Below are positions 7,356 to 15,949 of a DNA stretch of 64,000 nucleotides, piece after piece; within the stretch, counting starts at the first letter, position 1; every line of letters starts with the position of its first letter. A program made the position numbers and the translations under genes. Below the pieces are notes generated by a model that saw only the letters and a program-made list of their open reading frames with translations, did not search any database and was not told the origin of the DNA. The stretch spans positions 62,001 to 126,000 of the forward strand of contig NZ_MWQI01000007.1 in assembly GCF_002210345.1 (NCBI RefSeq). Reading direction: 5' to 3'. Source of the stretch: Fibrobacter sp. UWB4 (GTDB taxonomy: Bacteria; Fibrobacterota; Fibrobacteria; Fibrobacterales; Fibrobacteraceae).

Positions 7356-9092
7356 ATGATATTTCATTTTTCTCGTTTAGGCTTTTGGGGGTGTGCTTCG
7401 CAGGCTGTTCTTTTGCTTGCGCTGTTCCAGTCGTCGGTTTTTGCAGCGGAACTTGTAAAGCAAAGTATAGACACGACCGATGCCATGCAGACGCTGTCAA
7501 ATTTCGATCGCGGATTCTACACGCCGCAGGTGTTGCATATAAAGCCCTCGGGCGGTAAGCCGATTGAAAAACCTTATGGCAAATTGTTGCATTTGAGAGC
7601 CGAGATTTCGGAATTCAGCAGCCGCGCGTGGTTCGGGATTGATACGACGGGTGGCAAGAAGGATACGACTTGGGGCAAGAGCCAGGATCTCACGGAAGAT
7701 GCCTTGAATGTGTTGCAACAGACGTTTGACAACATCCGCAAGGATGGTGGGCACGTGATTGTGCGAATTTGTTATGACCCGTGGTATAATGGCCGGAGCA
7801 ATGTTACGCCGGAGAACAAGTGGGTGTTGCGTCATGTAGAGCAGCTTGCGCCAGTGCTCTCGAAGAATACGGACGTGATTGTGGCGCTCGAAATGGGCAT
7901 GCACGGCGCCTATGGCGAAATGCATTCCGACACAAGCATTACCTACGACCGCGTTGCCGAAGCGACGAACTTGATGCTCCGCAGCACACCTCCCGAACTC
8001 AAGATCCTTACGCGAACGGGAAACTATTCGGCGAAGGTGCTTGGCTTTGATAACTGGGGCGTGGACTTCCATATTGATGGCGAAAAGTTTGCAGAGGTTG
8101 CGAAAGCCAAGGGCGACACGATGTACCGTGTTGGAATGTTCAATGACGGCTACTTGGGAACGCAATACGATTACGGCACCTGGGGCGCGGACTGTAAGAC
8201 GTCCATCTGCCGTGAAGAGGGTGTTGCCTGGCTTGAAAAGTACGGCATCAACACGCCATACGGTGGCGAAGCGCTTACTACGCCCAATGGCTACGAAGTC
8301 ATCAATACGCCGGAGTTCCTTGCGTATGAAGGCTTCCGTACGCATACGAGCTATCTGAATATACAGTGGAACAACAACCTGATTGACAGCTGGAAGAAGT
8401 CGCATTTTAAAGGGAAAGATTTTGAATATGACGGCACAAAAATTGACTCGCTTACAGGTTTCAAGTACATCAACGACCATCTGGGTTATCGTTTTGTGCT
8501 GCGCGAATCCTGGATTACGGATAAGGTCGGTGCCGATGGCGTTTTCAAGGCTAAGCTGCGCATCCAGAATGTGGGCTTCGGCAACCTGACGCGCAAGATG
8601 AAGGCTTCGCTATATGTTAACGGCTATCGTCAAGAGGGTATGCTGGATACTTTGGCCGTTATTACTTATGATGTTCCGCTTTCTGATTCTGTTGATTTTA
8701 TGAAAGTGTATAGCCGCAAAATCGAAATAAAGGGGGCCGATACAGTGATGACTTTTGATGGGAATAATGAAATTGAATTTGAAGCGAACGTGCCAATTTT
8801 TAAGGAATGGAGAGGATGGCCCTTAGATATTTTCTTGCGTGTTTGTAGTGAAACTAATTCTAGCGATTGTATCCATTTTGCAAATGATTCGCTACGTGCA
8901 GGAGCTATATATGGAGGAATACGAATCGGAAGTTTTGTTGTAGATGATAGGGAACAGTCTATTGACCCGCGCTTTTCGCGAACAGGTGATGCTGAAAAAC
9001 AAAATACGCCCTTTGTGCAACGTATCCGCAATAACATCGTTATTCACAATGGTGACAAACGATACCGCTTGAACGGTGCGGGAATCCAGTAA
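7356..9092 (+). CDS. Secreted DUF4874/DUF4832 protein
   Basis: 578 aa from the ATG at 7356. An in-frame GTG further upstream lies inside the IS hairpin and is not credible. A signal peptide ends near SSVFA. The segment from FDRGFYTPQVLHI through ALEMGMHGAYGEMHSD to YGGEALT and FRTHTSYLNIQWNN follows the arrangement of the paired DUF4874 and DUF4832 domains, which form a TIM-barrel-like secreted protein often found with carbohydrate-active enzymes. The acidic residues in ALEMGMHGAYGE look like candidate active-site positions. A C-terminal beta domain (about 390-550) follows. It neighbours GH5 and GH8 genes, which fits a glycan-related role, but no substrate can be named. It is convergent with the GH5 gene and shares a terminator with it. 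Confidence 0.75.
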   Translation: MIFHFSRLGFWGCASQAVLLLALFQSSVFAAELVKQSIDTTDAMQTLSNFDRGFYTPQVLHIKPSGGKPIEKPYGKLLHLRAEISEFSSRAWFGIDTTGGKKDTTWGKSQDLTEDALNVLQQTFDNIRKDGGHVIVRICYDPWYNGRSNVTPENKWVLRHVEQLAPVLSKNTDVIVALEMGMHGAYGEMHSDTSITYDRVAEATNLMLRSTPPELKILTRTGNYSAKVLGFDNWGVDFHIDGEKFAEVAKAKGDTMYRVGMFNDGYLGTQYDYGTWGADCKTSICREEGVAWLEKYGINTPYGGEALTTPNGYEVINTPEFLAYEGFRTHTSYLNIQWNNNLIDSWKKSHFKGKDFEYDGTKIDSLTGFKYINDHLGYRFVLRESWITDKVGADGVFKAKLRIQNVGFGNLTRKMKASLYVNGYRQEGMLDTLAVITYDVPLSDSVDFMKVYSRKIEIKGADTVMTFDGNNEIEFEANVPIFKEWRGWPLDIFLRVCSETNSSDCIHFANDSLRAGAIYGGIRIGSFVVDDREQSIDPRFSRTGDAEKQNTPFVQRIRNNIVIHNGDKRYRLNGAGIQ

Positions 9093-9175
9093 TGTAGACC
9101 GTAACTTTCCGGACTTGTTTCTTGCGTCGTTCTGGGTATGCGGAGCGTACGAAGAATCCGAAGCATTGTAAAAAG

Positions 9176-9206
9176 AAAGACCGCAGCGGATTGCTGCGGT
9201 CTTTTA
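9176..9206. terminator. Bidirectional terminator between the DUF4832 and GH5 genes
   Basis: An 11-base perfect stem (AAGACCGCAGC and complement) has a 5-base loop, A-rich on the left and T-rich on the right. It serves both convergent genes. Confidence 0.9.
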
Positions 9207-9227
9207 AACTTTCAAGAATCTAAGCGA

Positions 9228-11468
9228 TTACTTGTTGGTCCAGCGGATGGAGGCCTTCTGGCTGCCCTGGCGGACGATCAGCGTGTAGGAACCGTTCGGG
9301 AGACCCTTGAGGTCGATGGCGTGGTTGCCCTTGCCATAGACATCGGACATCTGCTTTACGCTTGCGCCGAGAGCATCATAGATATCCACCTTCACGAGAC
9401 CTGTGTTCTTGGTCGTAAAGTGGAGCATCGAGCCGTTCATGCTGGCCTGGAGGCTGTTTGCAACCTTGCGGACAGGCTTGATTGCAATCGAGGGGTTGAT
9501 GAACTCTTGGTATTCCTGCATGTTGACTGCCGAAGCGCTATCGCCGATGATGATGGTGATTTTTCTGTTGAGCTCTGCGTAAGTGTCGGTTTCCGGAGCC
9601 TTGGCGGTGACAACGATGATTGCGTTAGATGCGCCGGCGACGAATCCTGTGCCCTGCTTGGTGATGTATTCCGAAGTCGGCTTGCCATTGTAAGTGTAGG
9701 TAATCGGAGCCTTGCCGGTGAGGGTTGCATCTGGGAGGCCTTCGGTGGCGACAGCGCCGATTGCGACTTTCTGGTTCTTGAACGAATTCGAGATGCGGGC
9801 ATCACCCTTCTTGTATTCGATTTCGAAGGTGTCCTGCATTGCGCGGAAGCCAGGAATTGCGGCTGCTGTAGCGACGACTTTTGCCTTTCCGAAATTCTTG
9901 AAGTGGAGCATCCAGACCTTCTCGTTCTTCTGGGTGTTGGAGCAGTTCTTGTTGGAGCATGTGGTCTTGCTTACATCAACAATTGTCGGATCGAGAGATG
10001 TGATCGTGAACTTGGAACCTTCGCTTGTCTTGTCATCCATTGTGAGGATATAGTCGTTGGTTCCGTCGCCGTCGAAATCGAGTGTTCTGCCGGTCGTTGT
10101 TCCAGACTTGCAGGTGCCCGAGAATGAACAGGTGACGTTTTCGAGGTTCGGAATTGTTTGACCTGCAACCTGGGTGATCGTTACGACGGACTGGGAGCCG
10201 TCGTTGCCAGTCAAGATGGAAAAACCGTAATCGTTGATGACGAGGTCGCTTCCAGAAATGGATACGACTTTTTCGTTACTGGATGTATATGTGCAGCCAG
10301 ATTTGAGGACGCCAGAAATCTTGCCTTCGGTCTGTTTGGCTGTCGTTGCCTTGAAGGAGCAGCTGCCGCTCTTGCCCTTGACGAGAGAGTCGGCCCAAGC
10401 GCGGGCGTTCTTGGTGAGGTAGCTCTTGACAATGTTTCCAGAAGTGGTGAGTGTTGCTGCGTCAAGATCTGCGGCTGTCACGAGTGCCTTGTTGCCTGCG
10501 AAGATTGCTGACTTTTCGCTCTTTTCGTCAACGTGGCTGGTCTGCTGGCGAAGGCTCCAGTTGCAGTTCGGAATGTTGTTCTGGTCCATGAAGCTTGTCC
10601 AGGCGCTTGTTGCGCTGGAGTTCGGATCGCCATTACCGTCGGCGTTGGTCGTACCCCATTCGCTAATGAATACTGGATAGCCGGCGCTGAGAGCGCTAGT
10701 CACGTTTCCGCCGTAGCTGCCTTGAGAGTGGGTTGCCGCGTAGAAGTGCAAAACGTATGCGATATTTGTAGAAGATATCGGATCTCTTGCACCCTGTTCC
10801 GGATGCTGAGACCAGTTCGGTGTACCGACAATGATCAGGTTCTGCGTATTGGCACGGATTGCGGGGCAGATTGTGCTTGCATAGCTCTTGACTGCGCCCC
10901 AGTCACCACCACTGCCATTGACCGGTTCGTTGTAGATTTCGTAAATGACGTTCGGAACGTCTTTATACTTTTCAGAGACCGTCTTGAAGAACTCTTTGGC
11001 TAAGGACGTTTCCTGGTGGGCTCTGTGGCTGTGCCAGTCGATGATGATGTAGACGTCGTTTTCGATAGCGGCCTGAACCATGCGGTCGATCATAGACAAC
11101 TGTCCAGAAGGGTTTTCCTTGTAGGATGATCCTGCATCGACCTTGTTCTTTGTGCCGCCATCGCTATCGTAGTATTCGATACCCATGGCATAACGGAACA
11201 CGTCAATCTTAAAATTGTCAACGACCCACGAAATGACTGTAGGGTTATAATAGGAGTCGCCAGTTGCATCGGACCAGAAAAGGCTAACGCCGCGGAGCAT
11301 CGCCTGTTGGTTGTTCTTTGCGCCGACGATCTTGTTTCCGCTTGTGTGGAGGGCGCCATAATAAGAAACTGGGCCGACTTTCTTTGGTGTTGCTGTTGCG
11401 GCTCCGGCAGCGAATGCAGATACTGCTGCGCATGCCAAGAAGCCTGTCAGGAGCTTTGTCAATTTCAT
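9228..11468 (-). CDS. Secreted GH5 endoglucanase with C-terminal sorting domain
   Basis: 746 aa. A signal peptide (MKLTKLLTGFLACAAVSAFA) is followed by a glycoside hydrolase family 5 domain at about residues 30-325. It contains MLRGVSLFWSDATGD, the block DVYIIIDWHSHRA, the acid/base Glu in IYEIYNEP (E181) and the nucleophile Glu in VFISEWGTT (E270), so the catalytic pair is intact. These enzymes cut internal beta-1,4-glucan bonds, as in cellulose. Residues about 370-650 form two or three beta-sandwich or Ig-like segments with paired cysteines. The last 75 residues (VDIYDALGASVKQM...GSYTLIVRQGSQKASIRW) resemble the T9SS type A sorting domain, which suggests export to the surface. A single-gene unit on the minus strand. 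Confidence 0.93.
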   Translation of the reverse strand: MKLTKLLTGFLACAAVSAFAAGAATATPKKVGPVSYYGALHTSGNKIVGAKNNQQAMLRGVSLFWSDATGDSYYNPTVISWVVDNFKIDVFRYAMGIEYYDSDGGTKNKVDAGSSYKENPSGQLSMIDRMVQAAIENDVYIIIDWHSHRAHQETSLAKEFFKTVSEKYKDVPNVIYEIYNEPVNGSGGDWGAVKSYASTICPAIRANTQNLIIVGTPNWSQHPEQGARDPISSTNIAYVLHFYAATHSQGSYGGNVTSALSAGYPVFISEWGTTNADGNGDPNSSATSAWTSFMDQNNIPNCNWSLRQQTSHVDEKSEKSAIFAGNKALVTAADLDAATLTTSGNIVKSYLTKNARAWADSLVKGKSGSCSFKATTAKQTEGKISGVLKSGCTYTSSNEKVVSISGSDLVINDYGFSILTGNDGSQSVVTITQVAGQTIPNLENVTCSFSGTCKSGTTTGRTLDFDGDGTNDYILTMDDKTSEGSKFTITSLDPTIVDVSKTTCSNKNCSNTQKNEKVWMLHFKNFGKAKVVATAAAIPGFRAMQDTFEIEYKKGDARISNSFKNQKVAIGAVATEGLPDATLTGKAPITYTYNGKPTSEYITKQGTGFVAGASNAIIVVTAKAPETDTYAELNRKITIIIGDSASAVNMQEYQEFINPSIAIKPVRKVANSLQASMNGSMLHFTTKNTGLVKVDIYDALGASVKQMSDVYGKGNHAIDLKGLPNGSYTLIVRQGSQKASIRWTNK

Positions 11469-11943
11469 GAGTGTTTTCCTTTTGTTTTGACAAAAATTAT
11501 CTAATTAAACTGAAGATAGTAAACATTTTAGCCTAATTTTTTTTTTACCATTGTAACACAAGGCTTTTTACGTCCTCTTCAGTTTTTACACCGTCACCCT
11601 GTTTATTCTGCCATTCCCGCTTGTGAGATGGAACGACAACTTATTAAATGTAATGTAGCTTTCTGCGCGCCAGAATGAAATAGCTGAATCGTAATAAAAA
11701 AGTTGCGTTTGTTTTTATGTGATAAAATATACAGAAGTTTTTTGTAATAAAAGTTGTATGTACTTTGGCAGCGTCCAATGTATTATATTAGGTATTATAT
11801 TAGGAAAGAAATGGTGGTTTGTTGACGACTATGTAAATTTTTTTTTCAAGGGGCTGTAGGTATGGCATTTTGAAAAAAAATAAAATATATTGTTGTCCAA
11901 ATCACCCATTTTGGGTAAAACAGTTAAAAAAAGAGAGAGAATT
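11469..11943. other. Divergent intergenic region between the GH5 gene and the CBM gene
   Basis: 475 bases with no credible gene. It must contain the promoters of both flanking genes. It is AT-rich, with long T and A runs at about 11536-11546 and 11839-11847. A perfect tandem duplication, TATTATATTAGG twice in a row, lies at about 11781-11804, and a TTGACG box at 11822-11827. No -10 with good spacing could be matched to that box. A GAGAGAGA purine tract precedes the CBM gene start. No riboswitch or RNA gene was recognised. Confidence 0.5.
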
Positions 11944-12894
11944 ATGAATAAGAAACTCACAATTGCATCGGCTCTTGTTGTTGCATCTGCTTCTTTTGCA
12001 GCACTTGATGACGGTATTTTCCAGCTTTGGGTTGGTGCAGAAGGCTCTGCCCAGGTTCACACGGGTCTTGACAATGGTTCCGAAACTTCCGGTTACTGGT
12101 GGGCCTATAACGATAAGCTTGACGGTGGTGGATCTGAAGTTCAGTGGCCGGTAACCCCGGGTAACGATTACGATGATACCGCTCTTGACCCGATTATCGA
12201 TCACTGCAAGGGCGTTTGCGGTACTGCTGTCCTCGACAAGGGTACTTTGAGCTATCAGCCGTTCGTCGGTATCGGCTTCAACATTGCTGGCCAGGCTGTC
12301 GGTGGTGGTGACCCGACAGCGGCTGACGCTTCCTCTTGGGGTGGTCTCTGCATTTCTTATACTGCTGAAACTGGTCCGTCTCTCGAACTCGGTCTCGGTG
12401 ACTTCGATTCTGAAATCGGTTACGCAAACCCGGCCGCAGGTCTCGCCAAGGCTTCTTCTATTCAGGTGAAGTCTCTCGCTTGGTCTGACTTTAAGATGCC
12501 GTCCTGGTACAAGGAAGCTACAAAGATTACTGGTCCGGAAGCTGCAAAGCGTCTCGTCGCAGTGAAGTTCAAGCTCCAGACCTCTGATGGTAGCTACAAG
12601 TTCAACATCGCTGCAATTGGCCCGTACACTGAAACTTGCCCGAACGGCACCAGCATCAAGGCTGTTCGTAGCGCATCCTCTGCAAAGGCTATCCTTTCTG
12701 GCCGTTCTCTCTCCATCGCTGGCATCAAGTCTGCTGCCACTGCTGAAGTCTTGAACCTCCAGGGTCAGGTTGTTGCTAAGGGTTCTGTCGACGCTTCCTC
12801 CACTCTCAACCTCGCTTCTCTCGATGCAGGTGTCTACATGGTTCGCGTTGCTGGCAAGTCCGTCAACTTCACCAACAAGATCGTGTTGAAGTAA
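11944..12894 (+). CDS. Secreted CBM11-like protein with T9SS-type sorting domain
   Basis: 316 aa from ATG 11944, chosen because it begins a clear signal peptide (MNKKLTIASALVVASASFA) after an AGAGAGAG purine tract; an upstream TTG start would spoil the signal. The middle (about 20-235) reads as one beta-sandwich: an acidic, Trp-rich N-terminal part (YWWAYNDKLDGGGSEVQWP), SSWGGLCISYTAE, and SDFKMPSWYK...ITGPEAAKRLVAVKFKLQ. That pattern resembles CBM11/CBM30-like glucan-binding modules. The last 70 residues are a T9SS type A-like domain ending FTNKIVLK. No catalytic domain is attached, so it may be a stand-alone glucan-binding surface protein. The CBM assignment is by pattern only. Confidence 0.6.
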   Translation: MNKKLTIASALVVASASFAALDDGIFQLWVGAEGSAQVHTGLDNGSETSGYWWAYNDKLDGGGSEVQWPVTPGNDYDDTALDPIIDHCKGVCGTAVLDKGTLSYQPFVGIGFNIAGQAVGGGDPTAADASSWGGLCISYTAETGPSLELGLGDFDSEIGYANPAAGLAKASSIQVKSLAWSDFKMPSWYKEATKITGPEAAKRLVAVKFKLQTSDGSYKFNIAAIGPYTETCPNGTSIKAVRSASSAKAILSGRSLSIAGIKSAATAEVLNLQGQVVAKGSVDASSTLNLASLDAGVYMVRVAGKSVNFTNKIVLK

Positions 12895-12917
12895 TTCAGG
12901 ATTCGCAAGAATTTCAG

Positions 12918-12946
12918 AAGAGGGTCGCGCAAGCGGCCCTTTTCGT
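12918..12946 (+). terminator. Terminator after the CBM-like gene
   Basis: An 8-base stem, AGGGTCGC with GCGGCCCT (one G.T pair), is followed by TTTTCGTTTG. Confidence 0.8.
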
Positions 12947-13066
12947 TTGTTGCGTAAAATTGTTTTTGCTCACAGGTAAAATTCATTTTTACTTTCATTT
13001 TTTCGCTAATAGCTATATTTATATATATTACATTCGCATTTACCAATCCTGCTTTAAGAGGCTTTT

Positions 13067-14533
13067 ATGATTTGCAAGAAATTCCTGTTGTCCGCCTTGG
13101 TCGGCTCGGCTTTTTTACTGGGCGCCTGTGGCGACGATAATCCGAATTCACCTGACAATCCGACGCCAAGCTCCGCGTTGACTCCGCTTCCAACAAGTTC
13201 TTCTGCTATTGATCCGGGGCCGACATCTTCGCCCACTCCGACTAGCTCGACTCCTGCTCCTGCTAGCTCCGCTATTGCACCGGTCGTGTATCCGCAGCTT
13301 GCTCCTGTAGCAAACATGGATGTTGCTATGAACCATTATCTGAATTGGAGAAGCTTTCATTACACGACTGAAGAACAGGAAATGGCTGTCTATCCGTCTC
13401 TGGCTGTAGACTTCAGTTATGTGTTCCCTGCGGCTTTTACTTATGATCCGGTCAATAACCCGCTGGGCGGTGTCGGCCGTGTTATCTGGCAAAATCAGGC
13501 TAGTGGTTATTATAGGGATTATTGCTACGTAGAGGATGCGACTGCAGTCAATTGGAGAGCCCGAGCCTGTACGGTGTCTGAAGGCATTGGTTACGGTATG
13601 CTCCTTGCTTACTTCAATCTGGATGATGAAACCTTCCGCCGTTTGTGGAACTATACGAAGGGCTTTAGAGCATATGCCAACAGAAGGCTTATGCCGTGGA
13701 TTACAGAGTCCTTCTACTGGAGGAAAGTTGATGAATCCAGCGCCACGGACGCCGATGAAGATATTGCGACGGCCTTGATCCTTATGTATTACAGGACTGG
13801 CCAGGAGATGTACTTGCAGGATGCTTTGACTTTTGTGAGCGCTATTTGGGATCTGGAAGTCAATCCGACGACCTTGCTCCTTTATTCTGGGGATGAAGGC
13901 ATATGGAAGAAAGCAAATCCGACTTACAACCTGAGTTACTTCTCTCCTGTAGCCCTTAGACTCTTTGCGATGGTGGACCCGTCTCATGATTGGATGGGCG
14001 TTTTGAATGCGATGTATACGTACATGCAAAATGTTCAGGCTATGGGTACAGGCGTGTTTCCGGACTGGAGTGATGCTACGGGCAATGCTGTGAATCCGCC
14101 CAATGAATCAGCCGGCAAAAACGAAAAAACTTACACCTGGTATACGTTCAATAAGGAATCTGTGCGTATCCCGTGGAGAATTGCCTGGGATTACTATTGG
14201 TTCCAGGATCCGCGTGCGGCGACAATCCTGACTCAGCTGAACCAGTTTATCTCGACCAGGGCGAAAAACAATCCGGATGACGCTGCCCTTTCTGTCTATT
14301 ACTCATGGAATCTGGCGATTGGTCCTGACAACACTAAAGGTACTACAGTGCCGAGCCATTGGTATGGTGCGTGGTGCGTTACTGGTATTGTTGACAACCC
14401 GACTTGGCTTAGCCTTTGCACGAATGGTGTGAATGCAAAGACGCTTTCGAACACCGGTAGCAGCTATTTCCCGGATATCTTGCTCTCGATGTATTCTGCC
14501 TTGCTGAACGGTTTGTTCATTCGTCCGTTCTAA
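13067..14533 (+). CDS. GH8 family glycoside hydrolase, lipoprotein
   Basis: 488 aa. The N-terminus is a lipoprotein signal with lipobox LLGAC (Cys21), followed by a Pro/Ser/Thr-rich linker (about 27-72), so the catalytic domain is tethered to a membrane. GH8 landmarks are CTVSEGIGYGMLLA, holding the proton-donor Glu (E172), and SSATDADEDIATALILM (about 224-240), the family's aspartate-rich block that carries the base. NPTYNLSYFSPVALRLFA and SYFPDILLSMYSALLNG near the end are also typical. The family cleaves beta-1,4-glucans, xylan or chitosan; the exact substrate is not readable. It is adjacent to the CBM-like and GH5 genes and has its own terminator. Confidence 0.9.
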   Translation: MICKKFLLSALVGSAFLLGACGDDNPNSPDNPTPSSALTPLPTSSSAIDPGPTSSPTPTSSTPAPASSAIAPVVYPQLAPVANMDVAMNHYLNWRSFHYTTEEQEMAVYPSLAVDFSYVFPAAFTYDPVNNPLGGVGRVIWQNQASGYYRDYCYVEDATAVNWRARACTVSEGIGYGMLLAYFNLDDETFRRLWNYTKGFRAYANRRLMPWITESFYWRKVDESSATDADEDIATALILMYYRTGQEMYLQDALTFVSAIWDLEVNPTTLLLYSGDEGIWKKANPTYNLSYFSPVALRLFAMVDPSHDWMGVLNAMYTYMQNVQAMGTGVFPDWSDATGNAVNPPNESAGKNEKTYTWYTFNKESVRIPWRIAWDYYWFQDPRAATILTQLNQFISTRAKNNPDDAALSVYYSWNLAIGPDNTKGTTVPSHWYGAWCVTGIVDNPTWLSLCTNGVNAKTLSNTGSSYFPDILLSMYSALLNGLFIRPF

Positions 14534-14565
14534 TGAGTGGAAGTTTCGAATTGCTTTAAGTTATC

Positions 14566-14594
14566 ATGCCCGCACGTTGTGCGGGCTTTTCCTT
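14566..14594 (+). terminator. Terminator after the GH8 gene
   Basis: The perfect hairpin GCCCGCAC-GTT-GTGCGGGC (14568-14586) is followed by TTTTCC. Confidence 0.9.
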
Positions 14595-14611
14595 TTTATA
14601 GGTGTCTTTTT

Positions 14612-14620
14612 TTGTATATT
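14612..14620 (+). promoter_or_regulatory. TTGTATATT box, 8 bases before the BatD-like start
   Basis: The -10-like TATATT is at 14615-14620 and the ATG is at 14629. At this spacing transcription would begin at or next to the start codon. No Shine-Dalgarno sequence is present. Confidence 0.5.
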
Positions 14621-14628
14621 CTTTGCGT

Positions 14629-15711
14629 ATGAAAGAAAAGAATGCGAAATCCAAGACTGCAAAGGTTAAGTCTAAGTCAAAGAATGCGGCGAGTGCTGAA
14701 AATGCCGCTTTGGTGAAAGAAAATGCGCCGGATACGGCGCTTGTGGTGCCTGCAAATGACTTGGGGGATTCTCCAGGTGTTTTGGATGTCGCAGACAGTT
14801 CGAACGCAGTCGGTGATGCAGGTCCTGTTGACGGAGATTCCGCGGGAATGCCTGTGCTCCCGACGGCGGAACAGCTCGGGATTACAATTACTGCGGGGAA
14901 TGCGGCAAGTGCCGGGAATGCTGCTGGAAATGCGCCGCTCTCGGCGACAGTGGGCGATACGATCAATTTCCCGGTGACGGTTTCGTGGAGCGTGAATGGG
15001 AGCGCGATTCTCGTGGTGCCGACGAGTTCTGCTAATGCGAAGGGCATTTTGCAGCTGGGCGTGTCACAGGAATCTAGCCGCTCGGTAAAGGACGGCAAGG
15101 AAATGGCACAGATCACGTTCAACTACAAGCTCGTTATGCAAGATACGGGTAATCTGAACATCCCCGCAATGCGTTTTGAAATCCCGACGCCGATGGGCCA
15201 GTCGCTTGATTTGCGTAGCGAGAGTGTGCCTATACGTGTCGATGCGCCGTTCAATGCGATGCCGTTTATTGCAGGCGCTGTAGTTGGTGCTTGTGTACTG
15301 CTTGCGGCGTTGTGGCGCATGCGCAAGCGAGCTAATGCACGGGCTACGGCTGCAGCGAAGAGTGCGTTTGAAAATGCACTGCGCGAAAAGATGGTGGTCT
15401 TGAAGCAGCGCGTGATGGTTGCCGACAGCCGCGAATGGCTCTTGGAGCTTGAAGGAATCTGCAAGGAATATGCCTTTGAAAAGTTCGGAGCTGCCGAAGG
15501 AACTGCTGCGGGAATGTCTGCCGATAAAATGCCCGCCGCCTCCGCTGTGAACTTGGATGCTCTCGTGGCTGATGGTAAACTTGACGGCTGGAAGCCCTTG
15601 CTTGAGGAATTTGCTCACGCCCGCTACGGCGGCGGCAAGCGCGACAGCTTCGAGAATAAGGAAACCTGGAAACTTGCTATGACGCTCATGGGCGTGAAAG
15701 AAGACGAGTAA
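14629..15711 (+). CDS. BatD-like single-pass membrane protein without a signal peptide
   Basis: 360 aa. Residues about 1-100 are hydrophilic and rich in Lys, Ala and Asn (NAASAGNAAGNAP-like). Residues about 105-210 form a beta domain (GDTINFPVTVSWSVNGSAIL ... DTGNLNIPAMRFEI) like the repeat domain of BatD/oxygen-tolerance proteins. One transmembrane helix (AGAVVGACVLLAALW, near residue 220) is followed by RMRKR, which places the C-terminal helical domain in the cytoplasm. BatD proteins normally have a cleaved signal peptide; none is seen here, nor is there room upstream. MoxR and DUF58 genes, the usual operon partners, lie 6 kb and 19 kb away in this window. The start is the ATG 8 bases after a TATATT box; an upstream GTG is possible. 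Confidence 0.6.
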   Translation: MKEKNAKSKTAKVKSKSKNAASAENAALVKENAPDTALVVPANDLGDSPGVLDVADSSNAVGDAGPVDGDSAGMPVLPTAEQLGITITAGNAASAGNAAGNAPLSATVGDTINFPVTVSWSVNGSAILVVPTSSANAKGILQLGVSQESSRSVKDGKEMAQITFNYKLVMQDTGNLNIPAMRFEIPTPMGQSLDLRSESVPIRVDAPFNAMPFIAGAVVGACVLLAALWRMRKRANARATAAAKSAFENALREKMVVLKQRVMVADSREWLLELEGICKEYAFEKFGAAEGTAAGMSADKMPAASAVNLDALVADGKLDGWKPLLEEFAHARYGGGKRDSFENKETWKLAMTLMGVKEDE

Positions 15712-15717
15712 GGGTTT

Positions 15718-15762
15718 GACGAAAGAACGGCTCTCCGAGCCTACAGATTAGAGACGAGAGAG
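15718..15762 (-). repeat. Dispersed repeat, family A (about 45 bp)
   Basis: Read on the minus strand it runs CTCTCGTCTCTAATCTGTAG, about 12 bases, then CCGTTCTTTCGTC. Copies with the same layout are at 27564-27610 and inside hsdS (54381-54423); partial copies are at 29329-29360 and 33032-33055. Confidence 0.7.
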
Positions 15763-15777
15763 GCGGCTTTGCCGCAG

Positions 15778-15850
15778 TGTTTAGTGGTTGGTGGTTAGGG
15801 GAGTGTTACCCTGAGTGGAGAGGCGAAAGCCTCGAAGTCGAATGGGTCCG
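15778..15850. repeat. Cluster of two other dispersed intergenic repeats
   Basis: Bases 15779-15797 read TTAGTGGTTGGTGGTTAGG, the complement of the CTAACCACCAACCACTAA tract at 21460-21490. Bases 15806-15846 (CCCTGAG...CGAAGTCGAA) are a variant of the CTTCGACT...CTCAGGATGACA repeat seen at 54333-54376 and 55097-55135. Confidence 0.6.
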
Positions 15851-15949
15851 GTGATTTTATTATGCGTTTATTCTGGAAATTCTGATACGCGGATGAAATC
15901 AGCAGATAAAATGCTCTTGCATTTATCGGAAATATTTTAACTTTATAAA

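Noticed and set aside
9138-10127. 329-codon plus-strand frame inside the GH5 gene
   Set aside because: It lies antisense to the well-supported endoglucanase and starts across its terminator; there is no recognisable domain.
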